This document shows positions 27,321-35,611 of a stretch of 64,000 bases of DNA, one piece after another. This DNA is from Paenibacillus xylanexedens (GTDB taxonomy: Bacteria > Bacillota > Bacilli > Paenibacillales > Paenibacillaceae). Each line of letters starts with the position of its first letter. Position 1 is the first letter of the stretch. The DNA lies in contig NZ_CP018620.1 in NCBI RefSeq assembly GCF_001908275.1, positions 1,922,001 to 1,986,000 of the forward strand. Direction: 5' to 3'. The notes under the pieces are model-generated. The model had not been told where the DNA came from. It searched no databases and saw nothing but the letters and a program-made list of their open reading frames with translations. The position numbers and the translations under genes are program-made.

Positions 27321-27816
27321 CGTAGAATACATTATTGTGGAAATTACTGCGCAGCGTAGAAGATGCACCTTTTTGTATCGTTGGGCATCGGCTCACCGGA
27401 TCACTGGGGCAGCAAAATTATCAATAAGAACACGAAAAATAATGAACCAACGTAAAAGGGACGAAAGCGGATGATCTCCGATTCGTCCTTTTTGGATTGC
27501 TCCTTTTTCAGACAAGTCTTATATAAAAAATGACACGCGTAGCTATTTTCCACGTATTACCTGATAACATTTCTTCTCCACAATCTGCTGTCTCGTAAAA
27601 CTCACTTTTTATGGATTGACCACAAAATTTCCTGCCAAGTTCCACGTTGTCCCTGAAAATATGAAATGGGATAAGCCCAAACCACGTATATTATGAGTAT
27701 TCAAATATCCAATCATATCCACCTGAGAGCGTTAACATCATGTACAATAAGAATAAGTTGAATAGGAAAATTACGACATGAAGCACCAATATATAACATG
27801 AAAGGAGGTCGGATGA
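27321..27816. other. Intergenic region with one hairpin
   Basis: About 500 bases without a convincing gene. A hairpin at 27454-27493 (AAAAGGGACGAA with TTCGTCCTTTTT, one G-T pair) has the form of a terminator but is nearly 400 bases from the nearest upstream gene. The promoter of the following operon must lie in the AT-rich part after 27660, but I cannot fix it. Confidence 0.5.
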
Positions 27817-28554
27817 TTGAACATGATCAAGTACATAAAATTGTTGGGATTAATCCTCGGTATTGTGGTTGTGAATGTTCTCGCATTCTCACCCGGCTTT
27901 ATCGGGCTGAATTTCGAGGAGGGTGCATTCACAACTGCGCTATCCGTCACCCTTCTGTTCGGCAGTGCAATGGCACTCTTGTATGGGAGTTACACCTTGC
28001 TGTTCAGACAACCGGTAGTCCTGCCCGTGAAGCATATCGAAACGCATGAAGATTATGTGGAAGCACTATCTTTTTATAGGCGCATTAAAGTTCTCGAAGA
28101 AGATATTACGCTGGGGCTGTCCCAACTTAGTCGAATGAAAAAGAAAAAAGAAACCCTCCTGAACGTGCTTCATCAACGGTTTGATCCCGGGGAACTGAGC
28201 TACAAGAAATTTGCTTCGGTCACACTGGAAGTGGAGAAGTTGTTGTACCTGAACATCCGCAGTGTGCTGAACCGGTTGAATGTATTTGATGAAGCTGACT
28301 ATGCCAACATGATGAAATCCAAATCCGAAAGCATTCCCCAGAAGCTTTTTCAGGAAAAAACCAAGGTATACAACGATTATCTGTCTTATGTAAAAAATGC
28401 ATTACACACCAATGAGGAAATTTTGCTCAAGCTCGATCAGTTGTTACTGGAGATTTCACGTCTCGACAGCTTTGAAGCCGGAGATATTGAACAGATGCCT
28501 TGTATGCAGGAGATTGATCAGTTAATCAAGCACACCAAATTATACAGACAGTGA
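27817..28554 (+). CDS. Membrane-anchored coiled-coil protein in the VWA-TelA operon
   Basis: A 245-residue protein with two membrane helices near the N-terminus (about residues 7-27 and 38-62). A long charged helical region follows (YRRIKVLEEDITLGLSQLSR and MKKKKETLLNVLHQRFD). The TTG start at 27817 is favoured by AGGAGG eight bases upstream (27803-27808); ATG 27823 is an alternative. I do not recognise its family. Its position upstream of a VWA protein and TelA suggests a role like that of XpaC-type partners of TelA, but similarity to XpaC is not evident. Confidence 0.7.
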   Translation: MNMIKYIKLLGLILGIVVVNVLAFSPGFIGLNFEEGAFTTALSVTLLFGSAMALLYGSYTLLFRQPVVLPVKHIETHEDYVEALSFYRRIKVLEEDITLGLSQLSRMKKKKETLLNVLHQRFDPGELSYKKFASVTLEVEKLLYLNIRSVLNRLNVFDEADYANMMKSKSESIPQKLFQEKTKVYNDYLSYVKNALHTNEEILLKLDQLLLEISRLDSFEAGDIEQMPCMQEIDQLIKHTKLYRQ

Positions 28555-28566
28555 GGGGTTGCTCGT

Positions 28567-30255
28567 ATGGCCAAGAAGGGAAAGTTTTTTTTCATATCGA
28601 TTGTAATGCTGGTACTCGTATTTGGTCTGGTCTATGCAGGGATTACACTGACGTCGAACTTTGGCAAGTCAACTACACAGGTGAGCACAGAGAATGCAGG
28701 TAAGGAACTGGGAAAACTGTACGCGGACATTGCGCCAGCGACGGCGGAACCGGTCAAAGGACAGATTGATCTCGACCCGGTCGATGTGGCAGAATCACTG
28801 CCGGATATCTCCAAATTTGCAATTGCCGTAGAGAATACAACAAATGATTACGTCGAAATCTTCTCTTCCCCAGAGAAGTCGGGCAGCGGGGTAGATGGCT
28901 GGTTAACCGAAGTAGGCGAGGAGTTCAACAAAGCGAATATCACCGTTGGCGGGAAACAAGTATCGGTCAAAATCCGCAACATTGCCTCCGGTACGGCCAC
29001 CGATTATATCAAGTCTGGTAAGTATATGCCGGATGCATTCACACCTTCCAATGAACTATGGGGCGAGATGGTTGAGGCCAGTGGGGTGAAGACAGAGATG
29101 GTATCCGAGCGATTGGTCGGGAATGTTCCGGGTATTGTCATCTCCAAAGCGAAATACGATGCACTGGTTGATACGTACGGCTCCGTTAATGTAAAAACCG
29201 TAACCGAAGCGATTGCCAACAATGAACTCGCGATGGGATATACCGATCCATTTGCCAGCTCCACAGGACTGAATTTCCTGGTGACCGCACTGAATACGTA
29301 TGACAGCGCCAACCCACTTGGCGAGAAGGCTATTGAAGGGTTCGAAAAGTTCCAGACGAATGTACCGTTTACAGCGTCAACAACGATTCAGATGCGGGAA
29401 GCTGCCAAGTCAGGCAGACTGGATGCCTTTGTACTCGAATACCAGACGTATGTGAATACCGCCGACCTGAAGAGTGGTTACGTTTTTACACCATTTGGCG
29501 TGAGACATGATAGCCCGCTGTATGCATTGGGACAATTGCCGCAGAACAAAAAGGAGATTATCCAGAAATTCGCGGAATTCGTAACCCAAGCAAAGTACCA
29601 ACAATCGGCGGAGGAGTTCGGTTTCAACGGGTTACAGGATTACAAATCCGAGCTGGCTACTGTGGATGGCGGCACGTTGTTGTCTGCACAGAAAGTATGG
29701 AAAGAGAAGAAAAACGGCAGTAAACCTATTGCTGCCGTGTTCGTGACAGACGTATCCGGAAGCATGGACGGCGAACCGCTTAACCGACTGAAGGAGTCCC
29801 TACGCAAAGGTCAGAAGTACCTGGGCACTGAGAATAGTATCGGCCTGGTTTCTTATTCTAGCGGGGTAACCGTGAATCTGCCGATTGCCAAGTATGATAC
29901 GAACCAGCAGTCCATGTTTGTCGGAACAGTTGATAGTCTGCAAGCTGGCGGTGGTACGGCGACCTTTGACGGGATCGTGGTGGCGATGAAGATGCTGGAA
30001 GATTATATGGCTGCTGATCCAAACGTGAAGCCGCTGATCTTTGTCCTAAGTGATGGCGAGACCAACGAAGGTCATACCCTCAAGGATATCCGGGATCTGG
30101 TCGAGACGTACAAAGTGCCAATCTACACGATTGGGTACAACGCGGACATCAAGGCTTTGGAGAGCATCTCCAGCATTAACGAAGCCGCAAGCATCAATGC
30201 CGATACCGACGATGTCGTGTACAAGATCGGTAACCTGTTTAACGTACAGATGTAA
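28567..30255 (+). CDS. Solute-binding/VWA-domain fusion protein
   Basis: A 562-residue membrane-anchored protein. An N-terminal signal or anchor helix covers about residues 8-30. A type-2 solute-binding-like domain follows at about residues 80-350 (SGTATDYIKSGKYMPDAFTP, ELAMGYTDPFASSTG). A C-terminal von Willebrand factor A domain has an intact MIDAS motif (VFVTDVSGSMDGEPL, DxSxS), then GGGTATFDGI and FVLSDGETNEG. No lipobox Cys is present. VWA/binding-protein fusions beside TelA occur in tellurite/stress (Ter-like) settings; the ligand is unknown. It is 12 bases downstream of the coiled-coil gene and 19 bases upstream of telA. Confidence 0.82.
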   Translation: MAKKGKFFFISIVMLVLVFGLVYAGITLTSNFGKSTTQVSTENAGKELGKLYADIAPATAEPVKGQIDLDPVDVAESLPDISKFAIAVENTTNDYVEIFSSPEKSGSGVDGWLTEVGEEFNKANITVGGKQVSVKIRNIASGTATDYIKSGKYMPDAFTPSNELWGEMVEASGVKTEMVSERLVGNVPGIVISKAKYDALVDTYGSVNVKTVTEAIANNELAMGYTDPFASSTGLNFLVTALNTYDSANPLGEKAIEGFEKFQTNVPFTASTTIQMREAAKSGRLDAFVLEYQTYVNTADLKSGYVFTPFGVRHDSPLYALGQLPQNKKEIIQKFAEFVTQAKYQQSAEEFGFNGLQDYKSELATVDGGTLLSAQKVWKEKKNGSKPIAAVFVTDVSGSMDGEPLNRLKESLRKGQKYLGTENSIGLVSYSSGVTVNLPIAKYDTNQQSMFVGTVDSLQAGGGTATFDGIVVAMKMLEDYMAADPNVKPLIFVLSDGETNEGHTLKDIRDLVETYKVPIYTIGYNADIKALESISSINEAASINADTDDVVYKIGNLFNVQM

Positions 30256-30274
30256 TCTAAAGGGGGAACTGTAG

Positions 30275-31414
30275 ATGTCATTTTCAATGGAAATACCGAG
30301 CCAGAAGGAAATTCAGAAGGTGATCGAAGAAGAGGTGAAACCCGTGCCCGCCGAGGTCGCGGAGCTTCAACAAGTGGCAAATGCCAACGTAGAGATGATC
30401 ATGACACTGGATCTCGAATCCCTGGAGAAGCGCAAAGAAATTTTGCAATCCATTGACGGCTTTGGCATGAACACGATGAGATCCTCTTCTGAGAAAAACG
30501 CCTTGCTTCAAGTCTCCGTTGGACATCTGTCCAAGACGGGAGACGAGGGCGGTCAGGTCGCCAAAGGTTTGACCGAGCTGCATATGCAACTGAAGGATCT
30601 CGACCCGAGCGTGGTCGACTTTGCCAAGACCGGTTTCCTCGGGAAATTGTTCAATCCGCTTCGCGCCTATTTCCTGAAATACCAGAAGGCTGACGCAGTC
30701 ATTGCTGACATCGTAACCTCTTTGGATAAAGGCAGATCCACCCTGCGTAACGATAATACAACGCTGGAGATTGAACAGCAGAACCTGCGGGAACTCACCA
30801 AGCGATTGCAAAAGGAGATTCAACTTGGCGTGCTCATGGATGAGTCCATCGATGCGCAGATTGAAGCGGCCAAGGTCCGCAATGAGGACCCTGAAAAAGT
30901 CCGGTTTATTACCGAAGAAGTGCTGTTCCCGCTCCGTCAGCGGGTCATGGATCTGCAACAAATGCTGGTCGTGAATCAGCAGGGCATTATGGCAATTGAA
31001 GTAGTCATCCGCAATAATAAGGAACTAATCCGAGGCGTGGACCGTGCGAAGAATGTAACGATCTCGGCATTGAAAATTGCCGTTACGGTAGCAAGTGCTT
31101 TGTATAATCAGAAGATTGTATTACAGAAAATTGAGTTGCTGAACCAGACAACCAACGATCTAATCGCAGGAACATCCAAGATGCTCAAGGATCAGGGGAT
31201 TGCCATCCAGAAGCAGGCGTATGAAGCCAGCATCTCCGTGGATACGATGAAACAGGCGTTCACCGATGTGCTGTCGGCGCTCGATTCGATTAGTCTTTAT
31301 AAGCAGGAAGCTCTGCCAAGAATGCGTGAGACGATTAACCAGTTCCGTGAACTTGCGGATACCGGCGAGCAACAGATTCAGCGGTTGGAGAAAGGGCAGA
31401 AGCTGGGGCTGTGA
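30275..31414 (+). CDS. telA: TelA-family toxic-anion-resistance protein
   Basis: A 379-residue soluble, almost wholly helical protein of the TelA family. Characteristic segments are SQKEIQKVIEEEVKPVPAEV at the N-terminus, LGKLFNPLRAYFLKYQKADA and RNDNTTLEIEQQNLRELTKR, with QIEAAKVRNEDPEKVRFITE further on. AAAGGGGG precedes the ATG. TelA proteins are linked to resistance to tellurite and to cell-wall-active compounds, but the mechanism is not known. It is the last gene of a three-gene operon that ends in a terminator. Confidence 0.9.
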   Translation: MSFSMEIPSQKEIQKVIEEEVKPVPAEVAELQQVANANVEMIMTLDLESLEKRKEILQSIDGFGMNTMRSSSEKNALLQVSVGHLSKTGDEGGQVAKGLTELHMQLKDLDPSVVDFAKTGFLGKLFNPLRAYFLKYQKADAVIADIVTSLDKGRSTLRNDNTTLEIEQQNLRELTKRLQKEIQLGVLMDESIDAQIEAAKVRNEDPEKVRFITEEVLFPLRQRVMDLQQMLVVNQQGIMAIEVVIRNNKELIRGVDRAKNVTISALKIAVTVASALYNQKIVLQKIELLNQTTNDLIAGTSKMLKDQGIAIQKQAYEASISVDTMKQAFTDVLSALDSISLYKQEALPRMRETINQFRELADTGEQQIQRLEKGQKLGL

Positions 31415-31469
31415 TCAGAAGAGTGAAATAAATTTTACGTATTAGATTGTTATCATAATTCAGAATTAG

Positions 31470-31513
31470 AAAAAGCGACCGTTCTCCATTAAGCTTGGGG
31501 ATGGTCGCTTTTT
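31470..31513. terminator. Bidirectional terminator between telA and a secreted-protein gene
   Basis: The outer stem AAAAAGCGACC / GGTCGCTTTTT is perfect (11 bp), with a partly paired inner region (TCC...GGA). A-tract and T-tract flanks serve both convergent genes. Confidence 0.88.
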
Positions 31514-31533
31514 GGCTTCTATGAAGATAGGTA

Positions 31534-32079
31534 CTAACTGTCATACCCCAAGCTTCTTGCATAGGCGTATAACTGTTGTTCGCATTGATCCATTAGAACA
31601 CTAGCGGTGTTTACTTTGGCATTACCCTGTTTTAGTAACGTGTAATTCACTTTGTTCTTGGATACTGCCTTTTGGTACAACAGGTACCCTTCGAGCTGAG
31701 TGTAACTTGCCTTAACAAATGTGGCGTGAATTTTCTTGATTTGCGGGTTGGTAGGCTTGATTTGTTTTGCCTTGGATACCAATTTTGTATAATTGGGGAT
31801 TACCGTATTCGTAAGTTTAAGATACATGGACTTGCGATTGGTTGAAGTTACCTGGGTGTCGATGCTTTCCAAAGCTGTGAAGGCTTTGGCCTCATAAGTT
31901 TCAAGAGAAAATAACTGATTAGTGTACTCTTTAAATTCTTCGTAACTCTGGTCTGAGTCTGAATCTGAATATGTAGAGGTTGCTACTTTGGCTGCATCAG
32001 CAGAAGCGGCTGGAGAGAGAAGCACTCCCCCTAGTAAAACAAAACTGGTAATCAATGATATAATCCACGACTTCTTCAA
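31534..32079 (-). CDS. Secreted protein, paralogue of the product at 51963-52541
   Basis: A protein of about 181 residues with an N-terminal signal peptide (KKSWIISLITSFVLLGG then SPAASADA). The exported part has the shared core RKSMYLKLTNTVIPNYTK, KQIKPTNPQIKKIHA, SYTQLEGYLLYQKAVSK and LLKQGNAKV, all strongly matched in the paralogue. I place the start at TTG 32079 because it aligns with the paralogue's start; ATG 32091 directly follows the AAGGAGG and is too close. The function is unknown. A helical, secreted, possibly surface-associated protein is all that can be said. Confidence 0.7.
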   Translation of the reverse strand: MKKSWIISLITSFVLLGGVLLSPAASADAAKVATSTYSDSDSDQSYEEFKEYTNQLFSLETYEAKAFTALESIDTQVTSTNRKSMYLKLTNTVIPNYTKLVSKAKQIKPTNPQIKKIHATFVKASYTQLEGYLLYQKAVSKNKVNYTLLKQGNAKVNTASVLMDQCEQQLYAYARSLGYDS

Positions 32080-32235
32080 ATGTAATGTCATCCTCCTTTT
32101 GTTTGTATTCCAATGCATAATTTATCATATCATTACCAGAAATTACAGGAATGTATTTACATAATTTTGGTGGTCAAGCTTTATTAAAATTAATCTCAAT
32201 CACCCTACTATAGGGAATTAAGACGATTCAAAATT

Positions 32236-32829
32236 TCAGTTTTTTAACACGACATTATCCGGCTTGTAATGGATGATTTTGAACAACTCCTCGGCCATGT
32301 AAGCGGGGGTGTGCTTGAAATCTTGTCTGATCCACTCCATGATCATGCCAAATATCGCATGAGATTGGTAGCTTGCCAATATTTCATGGTTGATGTGCGG
32401 AGGGAAGATATGGTTCAGATCCTGTAAAGCGAGATCCCGAAGGACATCACAGATCATGCGCTGGAAGTTGGAGGAAGCCTCAGATTTCACAACCAGTGTG
32501 TAGAATTGTGCGTGTTGGTGCACATGCTCAAATATAGTGATCGCCGAAGAGGGCATCAGATTGACTTCAAACTCTTCCTCATCCTGATAAGGTTTGCGGA
32601 AAGAAGTTACCAGATCCTGAATCACATCATCGATGATTTCGTTGAACAGGTCTTCTTTGTACTGATAATGCCTGTAGAAAGTTCCCCGATTCAGGTCGGC
32701 TCGCTGCACAATATCCGTAATCGATATTTCTTTAAAGGGATGTTTCTGCATCAAATGGATGAGTGCATCCTTCAGTGCAGCTTTTGATTTTTTAATTCTT
32801 CGGTCCATCGAATTCAGAGTTTCAGACAT
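32236..32829 (-). CDS. TetR-family transcriptional regulator
   Basis: A 197-residue repressor. The TetR helix-turn-helix is at about residues 14-60 (AALKDALIHLMQKHPFKEIS, ITDIVQRADLNRGTFYRHYQ). The C-terminal domain is of the AcrR/DhaS-like helical type. It is divergent from the SDR dehydrogenase gene at 33208, with MITE-like copy 3 between them, so regulation of that gene is likely. GAGGAGG lies upstream of the ATG. Confidence 0.88.
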   Translation of the reverse strand: MSETLNSMDRRIKKSKAALKDALIHLMQKHPFKEISITDIVQRADLNRGTFYRHYQYKEDLFNEIIDDVIQDLVTSFRKPYQDEEEFEVNLMPSSAITIFEHVHQHAQFYTLVVKSEASSNFQRMICDVLRDLALQDLNHIFPPHINHEILASYQSHAIFGMIMEWIRQDFKHTPAYMAEELFKIIHYKPDNVVLKN

Positions 32830-32845
32830 CTATTTTCCTCCTCGC

Positions 32846-33035
32846 TATATAAGTTGAACTAAAGAATATTTACACTGGCCACTCCGATGACAGAACAACC
32901 TTCCGATCGCTGTTATCCCCAGATTTTTTTGATTCCTTTTGTAAAGGGGTAAATCCGAGGATAGCATATGCTTCCGATGAAGCTTTCTTCCAGAAAGCTT
33001 TTAGGCGAACGCTCCGCTTCTTCAATTTATATAGT
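32846..33035 (-). repeat. Fold-back MITE-like element, copy 3 (reverse, internally deleted)
   Basis: It is inverted relative to the other copies. Read on the minus strand it carries GAAGAAGCGGAGCGTTCGCC, an extra block AAAAGCTTTCTGGAAGAAAG, then GCATATGCTATC, AGCGATCGGAAGG and the end TAGTTCAACTTATATA. The other arm is truncated: the ACTAA...GACAGAA block of about 45 bases is missing. It lies between the divergent TetR and SDR genes, 16 bases upstream of the TetR start. The rest of 33036-33207 shows AAAGGAGG before the SDR start and no other site I can name. Confidence 0.78.
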
Positions 33036-33207
33036 TCACTTTATTAATTAAAGTACATTCGGGCTTATTAGTGTTGTTTAACGTACAACTGGACACGCTT
33101 TTACTGATTGAAGTGAAACGCTATGACTTATTATACTAAGGAGAGGAGTTAATGAACAATTGTTTGTTAACTTATTGTAAACGAATACACAAAGGAGGAT
33201 ACATGGA

Positions 33208-33966
33208 ATGAAACTTCAAGATAAAGTTGCAGTTGTTACAGGTGCTGGTTCAGGTATGGGGAAAGCAATTGCCACGTTGTACGCCCAAGAAGGCGCGAAA
33301 GTAGTCGTATCGGATATTAACGAAGAATCCGCACAAGCGGTAGTGAATGATATTAAGGCACAGGGCGGAGAAGCGATTGTCGTTCTGGCCAATGTAGCCA
33401 AAGAAGAAGATGTGCAAAATCTGATCGATACGACGGTTAGCACATACGGTACAGTAGATATTCTGATTAACAATGCGGGAATTATGGATGGCATGGAGCC
33501 GGCAGCAGATATAACGGATGAGAAGTGGGAGAGATTGTTTGCTGTAAATACAACCAGTGTGATGCGGACAACGCGTAAAGTATTGCCGATCTTCCTGGAA
33601 AAACAAAAAGGCGTCATCGTGAACATTGCTTCGGCAGGGGGCCTACACGGCGGACGTGCAGGCGCAGCCTATACAGCTTCCAAACATGCGGTCGTAGGCT
33701 TCACCAAAAATACAGGGTACATGTATGCTGAGCAAGGCATTCGCTGTAATGCGATCGCTCCAGGAGCCGTAGCAACCAACATCAGCGCATCTATGGCTGG
33801 TATTAGCCCATACGGTGCAGGTCGGCAACAGCTGGGCATGGCAATCAACCCACGCATCGGGACCAGCGAAGAGATCGCCAAAGTGGCTTTGTTCCTTGGA
33901 TCTGACGAGTCCAGCTTCGTGAACGGAACTGTCGTTACAGCAGATGCTGGCTGGAGCTCGTATTAA
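33208..33966 (+). CDS. Short-chain dehydrogenase/reductase (SDR)
   Basis: A 252-residue classical SDR. The cofactor motif TGAGSGMGKAIA is near the N-terminus, followed by NNAGIMDG and the catalytic Ser/Tyr/Lys set (NIASAGGLHGG, then YTASKHAV). The C-terminal FVNGTVVTADAGWSSY is standard. It probably uses NAD(P)(H), but the substrate is unknown. AAAGGAGG precedes the ATG. The divergent TetR gene suggests inducible expression. Confidence 0.9.
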   Translation: MKLQDKVAVVTGAGSGMGKAIATLYAQEGAKVVVSDINEESAQAVVNDIKAQGGEAIVVLANVAKEEDVQNLIDTTVSTYGTVDILINNAGIMDGMEPAADITDEKWERLFAVNTTSVMRTTRKVLPIFLEKQKGVIVNIASAGGLHGGRAGAAYTASKHAVVGFTKNTGYMYAEQGIRCNAIAPGAVATNISASMAGISPYGAGRQQLGMAINPRIGTSEEIAKVALFLGSDESSFVNGTVVTADAGWSSY

Positions 33967-34017
33967 TCCATTCAAGCACAGTCGAGCATGGAGTACGGAA
34001 ATAGTGTGTGAATTAAG

Positions 34018-34051
34018 GAAGCCGCATGAGTATATGCGGCTTCTTTTTTTT
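34018..34051 (+). terminator. Terminator of the SDR gene
   Basis: The stem GAAGCCGCAT / ATGCGGCTTC with a short loop is followed by eight T. Confidence 0.92.
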
Positions 34052-34095
34052 TGCACCTATGCACGGTGGATAACAGCATCATATTCCGTGTAGGA

Positions 34096-34105
34096 CAAAC
34101 GTTTG
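34096..34105. promoter_or_regulatory. LacI-type operator core downstream of the lacI gene
   Basis: The perfect palindrome CAAACGTTTG (in GGACAAACGTTTGCATT) is identical in its core to the two operators upstream of the maltodextrin operon. It lies 28 bases past the 3' end of the repressor gene. A third operator at this distance could support DNA looping; it could also be chance. Confidence 0.5.
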
Positions 34106-34132
34106 CATTACTACACGGATACCCGAAATGAA

Positions 34133-35167
34133 TCAATCTGAGGGTGGCCTTGGTTTGGAAAAGAGTGAGGATTCACGCACGATCAGACGATGGGGGATAA
34201 TGACCGGATTATGAAGCTGTGGTTCCCCATTAAGAATTTTTAACAATACCTGAACGGCTGTATAACCAAGCTGATAAGTCCCGATGTCGATAGAGCTTAG
34301 GGGTGGAGAAGCCAGTTCCGATAATGCAATATTGTTAAAACTGACCACACTGATATCTTCAGGCACCAGATAATGAAGCTCGGCAAGAGCTCTCAATACT
34401 CCAAAGGCCACGTTGTCATCGATGACAACAATTGCGGTGGGTCTGTCCGGCAAGGACATGAACAGCGACATCGCTCTGAATCCACTTTCCTGCAGAAATT
34501 CTCCTTCCACAATCCAATCACTATCCGCATCCAGCCCGGCTTGGGCAAGCGCTTTTTGGTATCCTAACATGCGATCATGCGATAACGTAATGTCCGGAGG
34601 ACCGCTGACAAATCCGATTCGCGTATGTCCTTGGGCGATCAGATGATGAGTCGCATCATAAGCGGTCTGCAAATTATCGTTATCCACCATGGGGGCATTT
34701 GGATGAGCTTCACTGCGACCGATTAACACAAAAGGAAACTTTTCCGCTTCCAAAAATGAAATGATGGGATCGTCTCGCTTGGACCCAAGCAGCAAAATAC
34801 CATCAACTCTACGGCCATGCACAAGGCGTGATATCGCATGCAGTTCATTGTCTGATGATGTTTCGGTTGTTAGCAGCAATTCATAATTCATTCGGGTGGC
34901 ATGTGTAATAATACCTCGGAGCAGTTCCCCGAAAAAGTAATTTTGAAACAACTCTTCTGCAGGACGCGGGAGCATAATGCCAAGGGTGTGTGTTGTTTTG
35001 GAAACTAGGCTCTTCGCGATGATGTTGGGATGGTAGTTCAATTCTTTCATAATTTGTTTCACTTTGAGAGATGTCTTGGTGCTGATTCTGGGATGGTTGG
35101 AAATCACCCGTGACACTGTAGAAGGGGAAACACCCGCCAATTTGGCAATATCCTTGATCGTAATCAT
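34133..35167 (-). CDS. LacI-family repressor of the maltodextrin/cyclodextrin genes
   Basis: A 344-residue LacI-family regulator. I start at MITIKDIAKLAGVSPSTVSR because the helix-turn-helix begins there and GAAGGGA lies upstream; the frame is open 69 bases further. The C-terminal sugar-binding domain shows HTLGIMLPRPAEELFQNYFF, VDGILLLGSK, IVVIDDNVAFGVLRAL and PPLSSIDIGTYQLG. It resembles maltose-responsive MalR repressors. It is divergent from the ABC importer operon and very likely binds the CAAACGTTTG sites in between. Confidence 0.88.
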   Translation of the reverse strand: MITIKDIAKLAGVSPSTVSRVISNHPRISTKTSLKVKQIMKELNYHPNIIAKSLVSKTTHTLGIMLPRPAEELFQNYFFGELLRGIITHATRMNYELLLTTETSSDNELHAISRLVHGRRVDGILLLGSKRDDPIISFLEAEKFPFVLIGRSEAHPNAPMVDNDNLQTAYDATHHLIAQGHTRIGFVSGPPDITLSHDRMLGYQKALAQAGLDADSDWIVEGEFLQESGFRAMSLFMSLPDRPTAIVVIDDNVAFGVLRALAELHYLVPEDISVVSFNNIALSELASPPLSSIDIGTYQLGYTAVQVLLKILNGEPQLHNPVIIPHRLIVRESSLFSKPRPPSD

Positions 35168-35363
35168 GTAAAAAATCCCTTCTGAACAATCGTATAAATA
35201 TTCTCCTATGGTAATCCAAAGGATACGAGAAATCAATTGCTAACTGCCGAGTAAGGGATGCGCGTGAAGTGAAATTAAGGAAGAAAGAGTCAGAACAAGG
35301 AAACAGGAAATTACTGTAGGTAGAAGAAGGAAATTGGTTAAAATTGAGCAAATATGGCTTGTG

Positions 35364-35400
35364 CAAACGTTTGTGCAAATAAAGATCGTTATTGTATGAT
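35364..35400 (+). promoter_or_regulatory. Maltodextrin operon promoter with LacI operator
   Basis: The operator core CAAACGTTTG (35364-35373) overlaps a -35-like TTGTGC (35371-35376). A -10 TATGAT follows at 35395-35400 (18-base spacer). Repressor bound here would block RNA polymerase. Confidence 0.7.
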
Positions 35401-35410
35401 GTGATTGTTA

Positions 35411-35424
35411 TTGTAGCGCTTACA
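35411..35424. promoter_or_regulatory. Candidate cre (CcpA) site, maltodextrin operon
   Basis: TTGTAGCGCTTACA, read on the reverse strand as TGTAAGCGCTACAA, fits the 14-bp catabolite-responsive element consensus at 12 positions by my count. It lies just past the -10, where CcpA would repress in glucose. Confidence 0.6.
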
Positions 35425-35500
35425 TCTGTGGATTTACATGCTTATTGACTTGTTTACCCCTACATATTGAACGGAGAGGTCATCTTGTCTTCCATTTGAG

Positions 35501-35510
35501 CAAACGTTTG
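35501..35510. promoter_or_regulatory. Second LacI-type operator, maltodextrin operon
   Basis: The core CAAACGTTTG (within GAGCAAACGTTTGTAC) lies 137 bases downstream of the first operator and about 100 bases before the first gene. Two identical operators flanking the start region suggest a repression loop. Confidence 0.7.
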
Positions 35511-35611
35511 TACAAAAGGGATATGGGATGCAAAACCTGACAACATACGCAGACAAAAGGGTGAAAAGCGCGAACTTTGTTGGACCAAGCAGAGGGAAGG
35601 GGACATTTTAC

